A stretch of 64,000 nt of DNA from NCBI GenBank assembly GCA_961205875.1, contig OY540820.1, forward strand, positions 2,914,001 through 2,978,000. The letters are read 5' to 3'. The notes under the pieces were generated by a model, which worked only from the letters and a program-made list of their open reading frames with translations, was not told where the DNA came from and did no database searches. Both the position numbers and the translations under genes were made by a program. This DNA is from Sialis fuliginosa. Lineage: Eukaryota; Arthropoda; Insecta; Megaloptera; Sialidae. Below, piece after piece: positions 15,151-37,900 of this stretch (positions are counted from its first letter, which is position 1; each line of letters begins with the position of its first letter).

Positions 15151-17335
15151 CTGATATTCTTAGTGATGGTGCAACTAGTATTAACTGCGGTTACGGTTCC
15201 ACGGGGGCCTCAGAGTGAGCTAAGATATTTATGGTACCTAGGAATTTTTATACAAAATATCCATAAATTGTTAAATATAAATACAAGTGTTTTCAAAGTT
15301 TTAAAAAACACAATTCTTAAATAACGCTTTTAGTTTTGGGAGCTCAATTACAAATTTTGCTTAAAGAGCTAAATTCTTAATTATGCTACTGAGACAAGCT
15401 TATATATAATTCATTAATTTGTTGAGTTTACAGTAAAAAATAAATGATCTCGAGACATGTATATTCGAATTTAGCGCGAATTTTATGACACTTCAATAAC
15501 AAATCATAAATTATGTAGCCGTTGGTAAACTAGGTATCAGAAAATGTTAAGAATGTTATCGGCTGTATTAAAGTAATTTGTGTTGTGAATAATGAAACAG
15601 GACCTTTCGATTAATAAAGAAAATATTGTTTAATTAATCATGTAAGTATATTACTATTTCATTCTGTTAATAAGGATACTTATTACTGTAAGTACATTTC
15701 ATATATTAGGTTAGGATGTCACCTTTCTAAACTTGAAGGGTAAGCATTATTTGCCATTAGACTTATTTATGTTGTCCTTTGTTTATTTTTGACGATATAC
15801 TAAAGAATGTATTTTCGTTTCTTAAATCATTTACATTATTTTTGGATATATCTCAAATTACTATTTCCCACATGTCATTTGAAAAACTTTTAACTCTAAT
15901 GAATTTTAATTAAATTCCTAATTAGTCTAGACTCTATTATGTTTTAATTAGAGCTATAAATAAATATTCGTTTTTGTCTATACAGAATTTGTCATTTAAG
16001 ATATTTCTAATTTATAAAGAAGATTGTACTTTACTACTCTACAAAAGATCAATATAAAATTTATAACAAACAAATTAATATTATTTGGTAGTTTAAAATT
16101 ATAATACAAAAATCAGGTTTATCATCTTTATACACAAATTTTATTGATATCTAATATATGTGAATACTTTTAAATGTACTTTGCATTATTTAAAAAATAT
16201 TTTTTTATGTAATAATCACATGTCAGAATTATTATTAATGATAGCTGTCAAAAATATTGTCATCACAAAAGTATTTGAGTGGCTCTACAAATAACGTTTT
16301 CAGTTAAAAAAAATAATTATATATTGTATTTCCTTTTAAAATTATATGAATAATTTGTTTTTCAATTTATCTGTACCTACTCTGTAGATATGAATATGAT
16401 AACAAATAGTGTTTCCCAATGTAGTAACTATATAATATTTAAATTACTTATAATTCTTACATTATATGCGCTGAATAATAATATTATGTTATGTAAAAAA
16501 TATACAAAAAATGACATTTATTAAAAATGAAAGTTGAATTAGTCAGAATCGTTAGAATTTAAGTAATAGTTAGAATTTTATATAGAAGAAGGCACCAAAT
16601 GCTTAAAATGCAATTAATTGCATTAAATATAATGATTTATTTATTTAGTCAGTTTTTTGACCTATACAATATTTGTCTAGGCTGCCAAGACCAAGTGTCC
16701 ACTGAAGCAGTGTGGCATGTTATATAGTGTGGTAAATGCCATTTTGAACAATGCCAAAAACTGAAATGGGTTACCACACAAATACTCCCACTGTTATCAT
16801 ATGGCATGTGGCATGATTCGTATTGATATTATTGAAAATGGCATATATACAATGCACGCTCAGCTTGAGATATAATGTTACTATGACTCTGTTCAAAGTT
16901 TTCTATTTCTTTATAATTTCAATCACTTTTCTGTTCTTACATAAAATATTATTGCCTTGGAATATCTAATTTTCAAATTTTATCTAATCTAGAGAAGCCA
17001 TAACGATGGTCAAACCTCAGAGAGATAACATCAATCCTAAAGAAGTGGTAACTCTATCCCAGATTTATTGAAAACATTGAGCACAGATCTAATTCTACAA
17101 CAACGACATCTGCAAAACTAACCACGCTTAACCACAATTTAAATGATTTTGTTGAGTAAAGTAATTCAGAATTGTAGGTGCTTAATATATGTATTTATAT
17201 CTATACGTTTTTATTATTTCTATAAATAGTATAATAAAATATAACCACATTAAAAGGATGACTTCATTAATATATTGAATTATAACATCGTTTGCTTACA
17301 TTATAAGCAAATAATATGTTATAATTACATACATA
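15151..17335. other. Gene-poor AT-rich DNA between SANBR and the Tc1 relic
   Basis: No exon, RNA gene or intact repeat was recognised. Around 16690-16830 the motif GTGGCATGT and its neighbours recur in both orientations (imperfect inverted repeat), which may be a worn element. Confidence 0.35.
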
Positions 17336-17856
17336 CAGTATTGTGCAAATTAATGGAATCAGAGGCAATTATTATGGCAAAACTATAATTAATAGGAAAT
17401 ATGTCCCCCTTTGACTTCAATAACTGCTTTTACTCGTTTGGCATGGATTCCACTAGTTTTTGACAGTTTTCAGAGATCCTCTTATCCTGATACCAAACCT
17501 GAATAACCACTTCTATCATCTTTGTTTTTGTAATGCAGTCGATTTTGCACAGTCTAGCTTTGCAAATGGCCTATAAATTCACAATAGGGTTCAGATCGGG
17601 TGAATTCCCGCGCCAATTTAAAACAGTTATCTCCTTATCCTGGAAATATTTTAACATTTTCTTGGACTTGTGGCAGGGAGCAGAGTCCTGTTGAAGAATT
17701 GCTCCTCCTTGGGGTTGGCACTTTTCAAGTTTTTTGTTCAAATGGTGTTCCAACATCGATTTGTATTTTTGACTGTTCATCATGCAAAGATCCCCAAAAC
17801 ATTATATGCAAAAAATGCAAAACATCAGAATGATTCCATTAATTTGCACAATACTG
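17336..17856 (-). mobile_element. Internally deleted Tc1-like element with intact ends
   Basis: The 521-bp element has inverted ends CAGTATTGTGCAAATTAATG / CATTAATTTGCACAATACTG and is flanked by TA (17334-17335 and 17857-17858), as for Tc1/mariner. On the minus strand, 17783-17571 encodes the C-terminal catalytic part of a Tc1 transposase (QQDSAPCHKSKK, then SPDLNPI). The spacing from this Asp to the last catalytic position is 34 residues, as in DD34E enzymes. However, that position is Val instead of Glu, and a stop replaces the usual Trp shortly after. The first half of the gene is missing. The intact ends suggest it was mobilised in trans. Confidence 0.92.
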
Positions 17857-18403
17857 TACACCAGTATAATTCTAAATAACGATACGATAGTCTTACTTTC
17901 AATGCTTGTGAACTAATCTGCATAATGTAGTCAATATGGAAGATTATAAAAAAGAGGGAAAGTTTGTGGGTTTGTCCAAAGTAATCTCAAAAACTACTGA
18001 ATTGATTTTGATTAAATCTGCACCTATATGTTTCTTGAAATTTCAGAAGTGCTATAGAGTACATATCATCACGCTATACTCAAAAGAGCTGAGCAGTGAA
18101 TAAATTAGCTTAACCTGTACGCTGGCCTAAACTTACAAGATAGATCAAAATTATGTTTGGAAGTATTGTAGAGATCAGTTAAAGTCCATGAGAACATATC
18201 TAATTTTAATATTTAAATCACTGCAGATGTTTTTTGTATAAAATGTGAGCAAAGCCATATATTAGTGTATATCAGTTGAAGTTTATATTCGTATAATTTT
18301 TATAAATGTAAAATAAGCGAAAATTTCTAGTTCAGAGTTTTATTAATACTAATGAAGAGTTTAACTGTATTTTTGTATTACTTATAGGTATAATAAATTT
18401 TAA

Positions 18404-18636
18404 CCCTTTGGACGCGAAAATCGACTAAAGTCGATTGTATTTTTTTCCTTTCTGCGAGAAAATCGACGATAGTACACGACTCGTGGAAATCGACTTTTAT
18501 CTTTTTATTGTATGCAAAATTACATCATGAAAATAAAATGTAAATAAAAAAAATAGAACAATTTGATTTTTCTAGGGAAATGTGCACATTTTTATATTAG
18601 AAATAATTGTTTCGCTACATGGTCGCGGTCAAAGGG
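18404..18636. mobile_element. piggyBac-like MITE flanked by TTAA
   Basis: The 233-bp element starts CCCTTTGGACGCGAAAATCG and ends CGCGGTCAAAGGG, with TTAA on both sides (18400-18403 and 18637-18640). Both the CCCTTTG ends and the TTAA duplication fit the piggyBac superfamily. A subterminal palindrome CGACTAAAGTCG is present. No coding sequence. Confidence 0.82.
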
Positions 18637-18880
18637 TTAAATAAAAAAATAACTGAAAGGAAATGTTTTTTTGTTAATTTTATGATATCAGATAATATTC
18701 AATGTACAATTACTCTACATAATCAGGTAGTGTAAAAAAGTTAAAAATTTAAATTTAAGTTTTGCTTGAAAATTTTTTTAAGAAGGAAATATTCAACTGA
18801 TATGTAAAACTGACAATTTAAAAAAATCAGGTTTAATAAAGTAAAAGAGAGGCTTATACTATCAATAGGATCTCCCAAGT

Positions 18881-19155
18881 CAGTGTTTACCAAAGTGTGG
18901 TACACATACCCCAAAGGGGTTTCAAGGGATATGAGGCGTACTTCTTAATATTTTTGTATTAAATAATTTTGTGTTTTGAACAACAAACTGCATAATTGAA
19001 ATTTGATTTTTTACATGAAAAACAGCTTTAAAATTGCAATATGTAATGCATTTTTTCAAAAATTTCCTGACTTCCCTAACCTGCCACTAACGGTATGTCG
19101 GTAACAATTAACTCTTAAAAGGGGTACATGGGGATTTTAACTTAGGTAAAGACTG
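18881..19155. mobile_element. hAT MITE (CAGTGTTTACCAAAGTGTGG type)
   Basis: A 275-bp element from CAGTGTTTACCAAAGTGTGG to CTTAGGTAAAGACTG. It is flanked by TCCCAAGT and TCCTAAGT, an 8-bp duplication with one difference. It ends 136 bases upstream of the phosphorylase kinase start codon, so it may overlap that gene's leader intron. Confidence 0.8.
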
Positions 19156-19291
19156 TCCTAAGTGATGGAGTATCATATAATAGTTGAATTGCCTCTAACC
19201 TCAAAATATTATCATTCTTTTTTGCCATCGGTAACAGAATCACGGACAGTTAATAACCACTCTTTTATTTACAAAATGTGTTTTAGATATA

Positions 19292-29268
<9,977 letters not shown>

Positions 29269-29533
29269 CATTGCGGCCCCACTAGTCCAATTGAATTAAC
29301 TAGAATTTACTATCCTTGGCATGAAAACTTTGTGCTCGGAGATTATGTATGCGGCGATAATAATCGTAGGTCCTGTTTCACTTATTTTTATTGTAAAATC
29401 ATCAGGTACGTTTTGTGATTTGTGTTTCCTGACAAAGGTAGTTGTATTGTTTTCCACACACTTTTAATTAGCTTAATAAGAAAGTTCAAAAATAAGCATT
29501 ATTTCTGTTTTAACTCACTAAATTTAGTACATA

Positions 29534-30025
29534 GAGTACGTTTACACAGTGCCGTTATTCCGGTTTAATTATAACCGATGCAATAAAACCGGGTGTAAAA
29601 GTTCATGTAGATGGCGCTTTATAACCGACATAACTAATCGGGTTTACTTATGCTATTCCTCTTGCTCTACAGGAATAGAATAAGTAAACCGGAATAGATC
29701 AGGAATAAAAATGCGTGTAAACTGTATGGACATAGTTACATCTCAAAAAAACCTCAAAAAATATAAGTATCTACGAACTATAGAGATTTCATCGTAATGC
29801 ACTTTGCATTAATATTTGAAAAAGCGTTGTCAGTTAAAATATGTTAAAAACACTTGAGATGAAGAGATGGAAAACAAAAGAAACGTGATTCGTAGGACGT
29901 AAAGGAGACGAAATATTTTTGAGATTTCTTATTGCTGATGTCACTTATTCTCGTATGTGTAAACAGCATCACTTAAAACAGTTTAACTACATCGTGTATA
30001 ATAACAGCGACGTGTAAACGTACTC
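29534..30025. mobile_element. MITE with GAGTACGTTTACAC termini downstream of phosphorylase kinase
   Basis: Ends GAGTACGTTTACAC and GTGTAAACGTACTC are exact inverted copies, 492 bp apart. Inside, an additional imperfect hairpin (GGGTTTACTTATGCTATTCC / GGAATAGAATAAGTAAACC) lies at about 29638-29693. It begins 266 bases after the stop codon, possibly within the 3' UTR. Confidence 0.78.
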
Positions 30026-31456
30026 ATAGATAGATATTGTGTTTCTAAAACGTGATATACCCTAATCATAATTGGATATAAGTGAATGTCTGTATTTAAA
30101 GTATAATAATGGCGATACTGAATGTATAAATAGAATTACTTCAACTATGAAATACACTACTTCTGTATTTTTTAAATTTATGTATATATTATTTTTTAAT
30201 TATTATATACACACATTTTAGAATTAATTATCTGACCAATATCCATTTGATTTTTAAATGAATATGAAATATGTTTGAGTAATAAAATAATTTTAATTCA
30301 TTCGTAATAAGTTTTTTTGTATCATAAATATTCGGTTTAGGTTGTTTTTTTTTAATCAATAAATAAACATTTTACAATAATGTACTTTCAATTGTTAACA
30401 AATACTTTTTTAAATTGACTGAATTGAAATTTCATGTATAAATGTTTAGAAATTAATTAATTGTCATGTTTGGGTGATAAATATTAAATTGAAATTTTTT
30501 TCTTCCTCCTAAAAAAATGTTTTATTTGGAGAGTAAATTTTTGAATTTTGTTTACTGAAAATTGTTTTTAAATTTACAAGGTCATAATTAAAGATAAAAT
30601 TACATTTATTTACACCAAAATATTGTAAATGCCAAATAGCTTAAAAGTATTAATAGCCTTCAAAAATATTTCAGTAATTGAGTTTTTCCTGCACAAGTTT
30701 TCTTGCTAAAAATATGTATTTTAAACTACTGCCTCTTGTTATTTAAGTCTAGATCAATTTTATTTATTGCTTAACCAGTACACAGAAATTGCTTTAAAGT
30801 TTTAAAGATTTAATATTTATTTAACAAAGATAATTATTTTAAAATATTAGTATCACCAATGCTAAATTTCCTCACAGTGTAGAAATGTGCCTAAAACGTA
30901 AATTCTAATTATTTTATTTTAAATATAAAACTTTGATGAAAGAATTCCTTTATAAGATAATGATCAAATTTTAAAAATTACTAGGTACAAATAACTTTTA
31001 AATAAATAATTACTTCTTATTAAAAGCTCTAAATTTAATGGAAAGGGTAAAAAAATCAAATTATATTTTGATACAATTCTGATATTAATAATAAAATTAT
31101 TGCACTATTTTAAATAGTTAAATTAATTTTATTCTCTATGTATACTTTATGCTAATATCTTTAGGAAAAAATTATTTAATATCAATATTTGAGTACACAA
31201 ACTTTCATTGTATTAGCGATAAGTGAAACATTAAAAATGTTTACACCACTTTAAAAGCTTTAATAATCATAAAATATGATTTTGGCTTCAAAATCACTGA
31301 AGATAAATATTATGGATTGTAAATTCTGTAATATGTAGATTAATTTAGTCGTAAAAGTAATAAATGTAATTATTTTAATTTGAACTATAATTTTAATTTA
31401 ATAAATTGACATAATTTATAAGCCAAATATTTAACATACTATCGTTTCTGATTATT
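30026..31456. other. AT-rich intergenic DNA
   Basis: No gene or recognisable repeat. Several AATAAA motifs occur, any of which could end the phosphorylase kinase transcript. Confidence 0.35.
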
Positions 31457-31560
31457 CTATACTCTATTTCATTTAAGAATGCAGTGGTTGCGGGGGTTTT
31501 GTGCATTTTACCATCAAAAACCACCACAACCACTGCATTCTTAAATGAAATAGAGTATAG
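31457..31560. repeat. Long hairpin with perfect 34-bp arms
   Basis: CTATACTCTATTTCATTTAA and the following 14 bases (31457-31490) return exactly inverted at 31527-31560. The 36-base middle continues the pairing with a few mismatches (GCGGGGGTTTT against AAAACCACCAC). The shape is like a pre-microRNA or a very young palindromic MITE. Confidence 0.88.
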
Positions 31561-31745
31561 TTGTAGACAGATGCTATAATAATAGTCAATGGTTAGTTAA
31601 TATTTCTTAAACCAATACAACTAATCTATTTCTTTATAAGAAAACACAGGTAGTGTTTCAAGTAAAAAAATCACAAATCGGAACAAGTATCATGTACTTA
31701 TATTAATTATAAATTAAATTTTTCACAAACCATAATGGTCGTAAC

Positions 31746-32123
31746 TAGAGGTGTACTGGAATTCCGGCCGGAACTCACGATGTAGATTTAAAGTGAATAT
31801 TTTAACATCACTACTATTATATTATTATTATTTTTATATTATATTATTATTGACACTATAAATGTAATTACATTCAATCGAAAAGAACGTATACTATACA
31901 AATAATTTAACGAAATTATAGCTATACAAATAGTTTTAAGAAGCTGTAAAAATTGCAGAATATGTAGAAAACACAATTTTTATTATTTAATGTATTTTCT
32001 AAAATCAATACCATATAGAATAATGTTAAATTAATTTAAGATAATAATCTATGTATGTATATTTAAAATATAATAGTAATGACGTTAGACATGAATTGCG
32101 GCTGGAATTCCGGTACACCTCTA
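31746..32123. mobile_element. hAT MITE (TAGAGGTGTAC family) with exact duplication
   Basis: A 378-bp element with ends TAGAGGTGTACTGGAATTCC and GGAATTCCGGTACACCTCTA. The octamer GTCGTAAC occurs on both sides (31738-31745 and 32124-32131). AT-rich interior without coding potential. Confidence 0.92.
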
Positions 32124-32632
32124 GTCGTAACATTAAAATAAACAGATTTCTAGAGTGTTTAAGATCATTATGAGTACATACTGAATACACTGGATATAAT
32201 TGAACAACACTCCAAAATGAATGTTTTTGAACCTTAGATTAGGAAAGACCATGTATACATAACAACCAATATTAGACCGTATATGAAAGCGTTACCAAAA
32301 ATTTTATGGCGGCCAACTTTTCTTAGTTGTCAAAATCGCATATTATCCCAGAGGTGTCGATTGAAAATTTATAATATGCAAATATGCTTTAAATTGCAAT
32401 TGAATTTAGTATGTAAGAGAGATGATTGTTCCAAATAGACATTTCTCTGTTAATCAATTATTAATTAATTTTATAATTCAAAACAATTAATATTTATTTT
32501 AAAATCTAAATGATATGCCAATGACTCGTGGAGCGATATGGTAATAACGCTAGGTAATATGTTATTTGTCCTTTATCTTTCCTTGTCTAAGCTTTGAACT
32601 GGCTCTTAAAAATAGTTGTAAACACTTTAGAT

Positions 32633-32731
32633 CAGCGGTTCTTAAACTTAGTAGCCTGAGGGCTCTATCTTTTTGAAAAAAAAATGTTTTGACTCCATTG
32701 CTTCAAACTATAAACAGTTTAAGAACCACTG
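32633..32731. mobile_element. 99-bp hAT MITE (CAGCGGTTCTTAAAC family) with exact duplication
   Basis: CAGCGGTTCTTAAACTTAG at the left and GTTTAAGAACCACTG at the right are inverted. CTTTAGAT flanks both sides (32625-32632 and 32732-32739). It is a minimal relative of the 510-bp element at 40888-41397. Confidence 0.92.
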
Positions 32732-33154
32732 CTTTAGATGTATTCCTATAATTACAAGTAGACAGTTCCTAGCAAAAGTTCATAGAAAAAAAGTGATCAT
32801 TTTGGCATCTGAAGAAGGTTTTTAAAAATGTAACTTCAAACAGAACGTGAACAAAAAACTTAACATTCGATAGAAATAGTTTGATCTTATTTATTTTGTT
32901 TTTAAGTCTCTATGATATGACAGATATAGGAAAAGACAATATATATGAAAATACAATTATTTTATTATTTATATTAAATACTAACAGATGCAAAGGGTAG
33001 GAACATACCTTGTCCCATGCTTAGTACTTTCTTCTACAAAATTCAATATATATAAAAATAGGATGCCCCGCAAAATATCTAGCCAGCCCTAAATATTAGA
33101 GGTGTATAATGTGGTACTTCTTAAACTTTGCAAAGCACTACAAAAAATTACAAT

Positions 33155-34018
33155 ACGACTAGTGTGACCGCCTAAAAAAAGGTGATTTTTGGGAATTTTT
33201 TTAAAGAAAAGTATTGCATCGAATGTTTTAAAATTTTTCGGATATATTTGTGCATAAATAATGAATACATAGTAATTTTTTTTAATTAAAATATTCGACT
33301 TTTAATAAGTTTTCCGCCATCTTCTGAGTCTCAAAAAAAAAATTCTCTCACTACTGCAGTGATTGCGACCTTCACAGTGCCTGAAATCCAAAAAACAAAA
33401 AAGTTTGTTAAACTAGAAGGTATTGCCTATACAATGACCCAGGATTGTGAAAAATAAAATAAAATGCAAGAAAATGGTGGAGTTTTGAAAAAAAAATTTA
33501 AATTTCACTCAAAAATCTCATGCTTTTTGGCATGGCAAAATTACATTTTTCATCCAGTCGAAAAACTGGAGGGTAATTGTATGGAGAAGCAAATACTAAA
33601 TATGCTAAAATAAAAATCAAATCGATCGGATGATTTGTTATTGAGTTAGAACTGCAGCAAATTTGAAAAATGTAGTTTTGAGAAAAACGTGTTTAAAGAT
33701 AAAAGTATTGATTTCATTGTTATAAATCGATAAATATCATATCTAGAGCTAATCTGCTATTCCAGGCCACAATTCACCTTTCTCTGCTTCGAAAAGCACT
33801 TGTTGGGCTGTTGAAGCTCTCCTTCAACTGCGTAGCGTCGTTTGATTTCTCTCAGCATCTCTTGCTGCTGGTCCAATTATAACTCCCATCACACTTAACA
33901 TTCTCTCAAAATTTATTTGAAATTTTAGTAAGTTATTTTTGAAGGTGTAGACTTATCGAAAAATGAAAAAAAAATAAATCGATTTTTTGAAAATTTGGCA
34001 CTAGTCGTGTCCCTTAAT
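33155..34018. mobile_element. Possible DNA element with ACGACTAGTG / CACTAGTCGT ends
   Basis: The decamer ACGACTAGTG at 33155 is inverted at 34009-34018, with moderately structured non-coding sequence between. The terminal repeat is short, so this could be chance. Confidence 0.4.
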
Positions 34019-36480
34019 TAACTATTGTTGTGAATGTGATTATAGTAAACAGTTTAAGAAACTCTGCTTTATGACTCAAAATAAAAAATATTAATTTAGT
34101 CATATAACCAAATATTTTAATTCAGGTTTTTTTAATTCTTATTGTGTCAACAGAACCCTTATTAAAATTTATTTTACTTTATTAAAGGGGCCAATTCTTG
34201 TTCAGTCATTTTGCGCAATGACTGTGTAGTTTTGAAGACTTCAGTTACCTATCACTCTGAATATGAAGTTTTAAAATTTCATAATACAATTTATTTGTAC
34301 AACAAAGTTATGCTTTAATATCAAGTAATTTTAATTGTATGCAATTATTGCGCAACTCATTAAAATGATTAATCATTGGTCCCTTGAATGTTAATAACAA
34401 TTATCAGAAGTGATATTTTAGTTGTAATATATAATTTCTATTGATATTATCATACTCTTAAGAATATAATTAACTATATAATGTATGTTATAGCTATTGC
34501 CATGCTTATTGACTATAAATTTTACTGTATTTATTTATTTTTAACATTATTTTCAATTGTTAAAACTAGATATTCTTCTTAGAAAGTCCCAAACGTTTTA
34601 GGCACTATTTCTGTTAGTCAATTATGCAAAATAAATTACTCAGTTTAAGAAAATAGATATTCTCTATTTAAAAAAAAATAACATATAAAGTTTAACTTAA
34701 TATATTTTATAATAAGAAACAATACTTTGTGATTTAGAAAATTATATTGATTTAATAAAATTACTGAGTAATTTAAATAACTGACTTATTTTCAATGTAA
34801 AAATAATGCTTTTCTTTATCTTCTTTAGGCAATATTATTGAAATTCCTTCATCGAATCTCTTGCATTGCACATTTTTCTTTTATGTATTTACTAGTAGCA
34901 CTTCCTAGTTTAAGGACAAGTATTTATTAATTATTATTGGCTATTTCAGGGTATATTGAACTGAAGTACAATACAATTCAAATAATTTATAAATCTTATA
35001 TTTTATTCAGTATTTTTCAATATTGAAATATTCATATCAAATTAGAATTAATAAATTTAACACTTATTTAATTTTTTTTGAGTCAAAATCAATCTCTTAG
35101 GTTAAATTTTGGATTCATAACTGACGGTAATAAAAATAAACAGTATTCATGAAATATATTGAACACATATTATATTCATACAATAAATTAATTTCATGAT
35201 TATCGTATATTCATGGCCTGATTTTTTTTGCTCGTTGTTAAAAAAGAGTAATGAATGCACTTATATACTTATCTAGGAATATAATATTTTTAATAAATTT
35301 ATTGCTGTCATTCTGTAATTTGGAATTAAAGATATTATGTGGAATTTAAAAAGATTATATGGCGTACCTACTAAGTAGTCATACATTTTCATATTACCAA
35401 TTTTTTTATATGTATGTATTTATTTAATTGTGTGGATATTTATTGATAATTGAAAAATTTCATAATTTTACATGTTAATAAAATATTTTGTACTTAGAAA
35501 GAATTTGATCCATATTACACCAAAACTAAAAGCTTTCTACAAGCTACTGAATTGTGTTTAGTCTGTGTAGAAATTAAATTGCTCATAAAAGTGGTTTAGG
35601 TTAGATTTTGGTCAAAACCAAATTCTTTATAATATCAAATATGTTAAATTATTTAAGAATTGTATTGTACCTAATTTTATCAGAGGAATTGAAATATTGA
35701 TAGTAATAATTAAAATAAATTTGTTATGAATTGTGGTCTTGAATTAAGATGTAAGAACATTCAGTTATAAATTGTTTGTTTATAAATATTATTAAGTTTA
35801 TATTTGTAAAGGGATTATTTTTGCCGCTTTGTTGTGTTGCCACAAAAGTCTATGTAATGTTAGTAATTTTTGTTACATTTATTGTTATTGAGATTGTTAT
35901 TTGTGTTAGAAGATGGTCAAATCCATGTTATGATTTTTTTAATTAAAAAAATCACAGTATTATGTAAATATTAGATACAATTAGTAATAAAATTATTAAT
36001 TTTGTTAAATTTAATAATACATATTCTTTATTAGTTAGTTCTATGACAAAATTTTTATTTAGGGTGGATTTTATCATCTTTACCTTTAAAAATATAATTG
36101 AAATGGAAGTTCAAAATATCTTATATAGAAAAATTGCAATGATTGTTGTGTGTGAGTAAAAGTATGTAAATACTTGTATGTTGAAAGTGAAAATATAATA
36201 TAAATTAAACATATTTTGTGATATTATTTATCCCTTTTTCTAATATAATAAATGATAAAAAATATATTTACTATTGACGTGTATAGTATGATAAATTTAA
36301 TTAGTATACAGTTTTAAATTAAAAATCTGACTGAGTCATTGTCCGCTGTGCTAAAATAATTTATTTAAATGTATATGAAATATAAATAAAATGCTATTTT
36401 TTAAAAATTTATTATCGATGCTTATTCATGTTTTGATGATGAATTTAATGAGTTTATTATTATTTATTGGATATCATTGT
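34019..36480. other. Long AT-rich intergenic stretch
   Basis: No exon, RNA gene, or repeat with visible ends was recognised in this 2.4-kb stretch. Confidence 0.4.
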
Positions 36481-36539
36481 CATAGGTGGCGGTGCATTGA
36501 TTAGGCGAATAAGGGGGATGGTGGGGGGGCAAGCGTGTT

Positions 36540-36980
36540 GACTGCGGGTATTGTTTACCATACATGTGGCAACTGCGCACAGAACACATGTGACACGAAC
36601 AAGCGTGCGACCGTGTCTAGTTCGGGCGGGTAGCGCGCGTCATCTTAGCCAGTTGTGTCGTACTGAGACGGTTCTGGGTGATATTTGTGATTAGAATTAT
36701 TTCAAAATTGATATAAAACGTAGATGAAAAGTAAATGATCATTATAAGAAATTTGTTTGTGCATAGCGAACGTTTTACGTGATCAAAACTGTTTCTTGCA
36801 AACGACCTTACGCCCTGACTCAACGTTACGTCACTCGTTGCAGCATTTCCATTGGTCGATAGCGCAGTGTGACGTCTATGTGAGCCCTGCGATTGGTCGA
36901 TACAGCAAACCCGGACACGTGAACGATAAGAGACAGCATGGCAGGCTAAGCTGCGCAGTGGTTGCGAACAGTTGACACCG
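36540..36980 (+). promoter_or_regulatory. CpG-rich promoter-like segment with paired CCAAT boxes, CRE-like sites and an E-box
   Basis: In contrast to its surroundings this segment is GC- and CpG-rich. ATTGGTCGATA (inverted CCAAT box) occurs twice, at 36851-36861 and 36892-36902, 41 bases apart. CRE-like TTACGTCA is at 36826-36833, TGACGTC at 36870-36876 and the E-box CACGTG at 36916-36921. It lies just upstream of a good donor at 37279 and is the best candidate for the Mnt promoter. The direction is inferred from the downstream gene. Confidence 0.5.
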
Positions 36981-37278
36981 ATGCTACTGTGTGTAATTCT
37001 TTTCACTTACATTTAGCGTCGGCATTGATTTTTGTGTACTTGTAACTTTTTGTGAACCGCATACAGACCGACGTGACCCCGATGTACTTTGACGTACAAA
37101 TATTTAACGCTTTACTGACTACGTTTGACACGTTGATGACGGATCGTACGTATATTTTTGTCGGTTTGAGTGAAAGTCACTGACAAGTTAAAGCTATGTG
37201 TCGTACTGGCTGTGAACACTTAAGATTTGACAAGTGCTAGTGTTTTGAATATGCTGAATCGTGTGTATAACAAAAGCG
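36981..37278 (+). other. Candidate Mnt leader exon with an ATG at 37251
   Basis: Continues the CpG-rich segment and ends at a strong donor (AAAAGCG|GTAAGC). The Mnt coding exon starts after an acceptor at 52356, so a leader exon must lie upstream, and this is the only good candidate seen. Its ATG at 37251 opens a frame of nine codons plus one base before the donor. The 5' limit is unknown. Confidence 0.4.
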
Positions 37279-37629
37279 GTAAGCGTCACTTCCTGTATTC
37301 TTTTTTTGAGCCAGTAGCCTTAACAATATATATCATGCATAAAAACGGTATCAGCACTAAAACAATCCTAATATGTACCTATATTGTGAAACAGTGGAAA
37401 ATTTTCAACAGAGCTCTACTTTTTAAAGTTGTTGATGCAAGCTTATTTGCAACAATAAAGCGTTTATGATTGATGTAAATAAAAAAGTCAAACGTCAGTC
37501 TTTTTGTTCGGCTGCATATAACAATATGAAACAGCTAGCTTTAAGTAGGATTGAAACTGTAAAACATGGTTAAACTATTGTGTGCAACACCGACGCCTAA
37601 TATGGTTTAAAACCGTTGTGATTAATTAA

Positions 37630-37900
37630 ATGTGCGAGTCCATGGATGGTTCCTTGCCGTTGGCAAACAAAAGAAAAGCGTGCTAAGATATTAGTCCGTA
37701 TCGCACCGTGTCATAAAGGCGAGTTCTCGAACTGCGGACGAACACGCCCGAGTGAGCTCGTGTCTGCCGCGGACCCACGTGTTGGTTCCATTACTAGATC
37801 CATGCGCACGCAAACTACGCGGGGAACAGAGACGTATAGACGGCTGCATGGCATGTACAATACACACACACACGTATGCGTAATATGGACTTCACTATGT
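37630..37900. promoter_or_regulatory. Second CpG-rich patch with an E-box
   Basis: GC-rich segment with CACGTG at 37776-37781 and a (CA)n run at 37862-37872. It could be an intronic enhancer or alternative promoter of the Mnt unit. No exon with convincing splice sites was found. Confidence 0.3.

Noticed and set aside
36617..37006. 129-codon open frame on the minus strand
   Set aside because: It lies in a CpG-rich promoter-like segment where stops are rare; its second half encodes AT-biased hydrophobic noise and no family is recognised.
36870..37100. Divergent (bidirectional) promoter with a minus-strand gene
   Set aside because: No minus-strand exon with a recognisable product lies within the following kilobases to the left.
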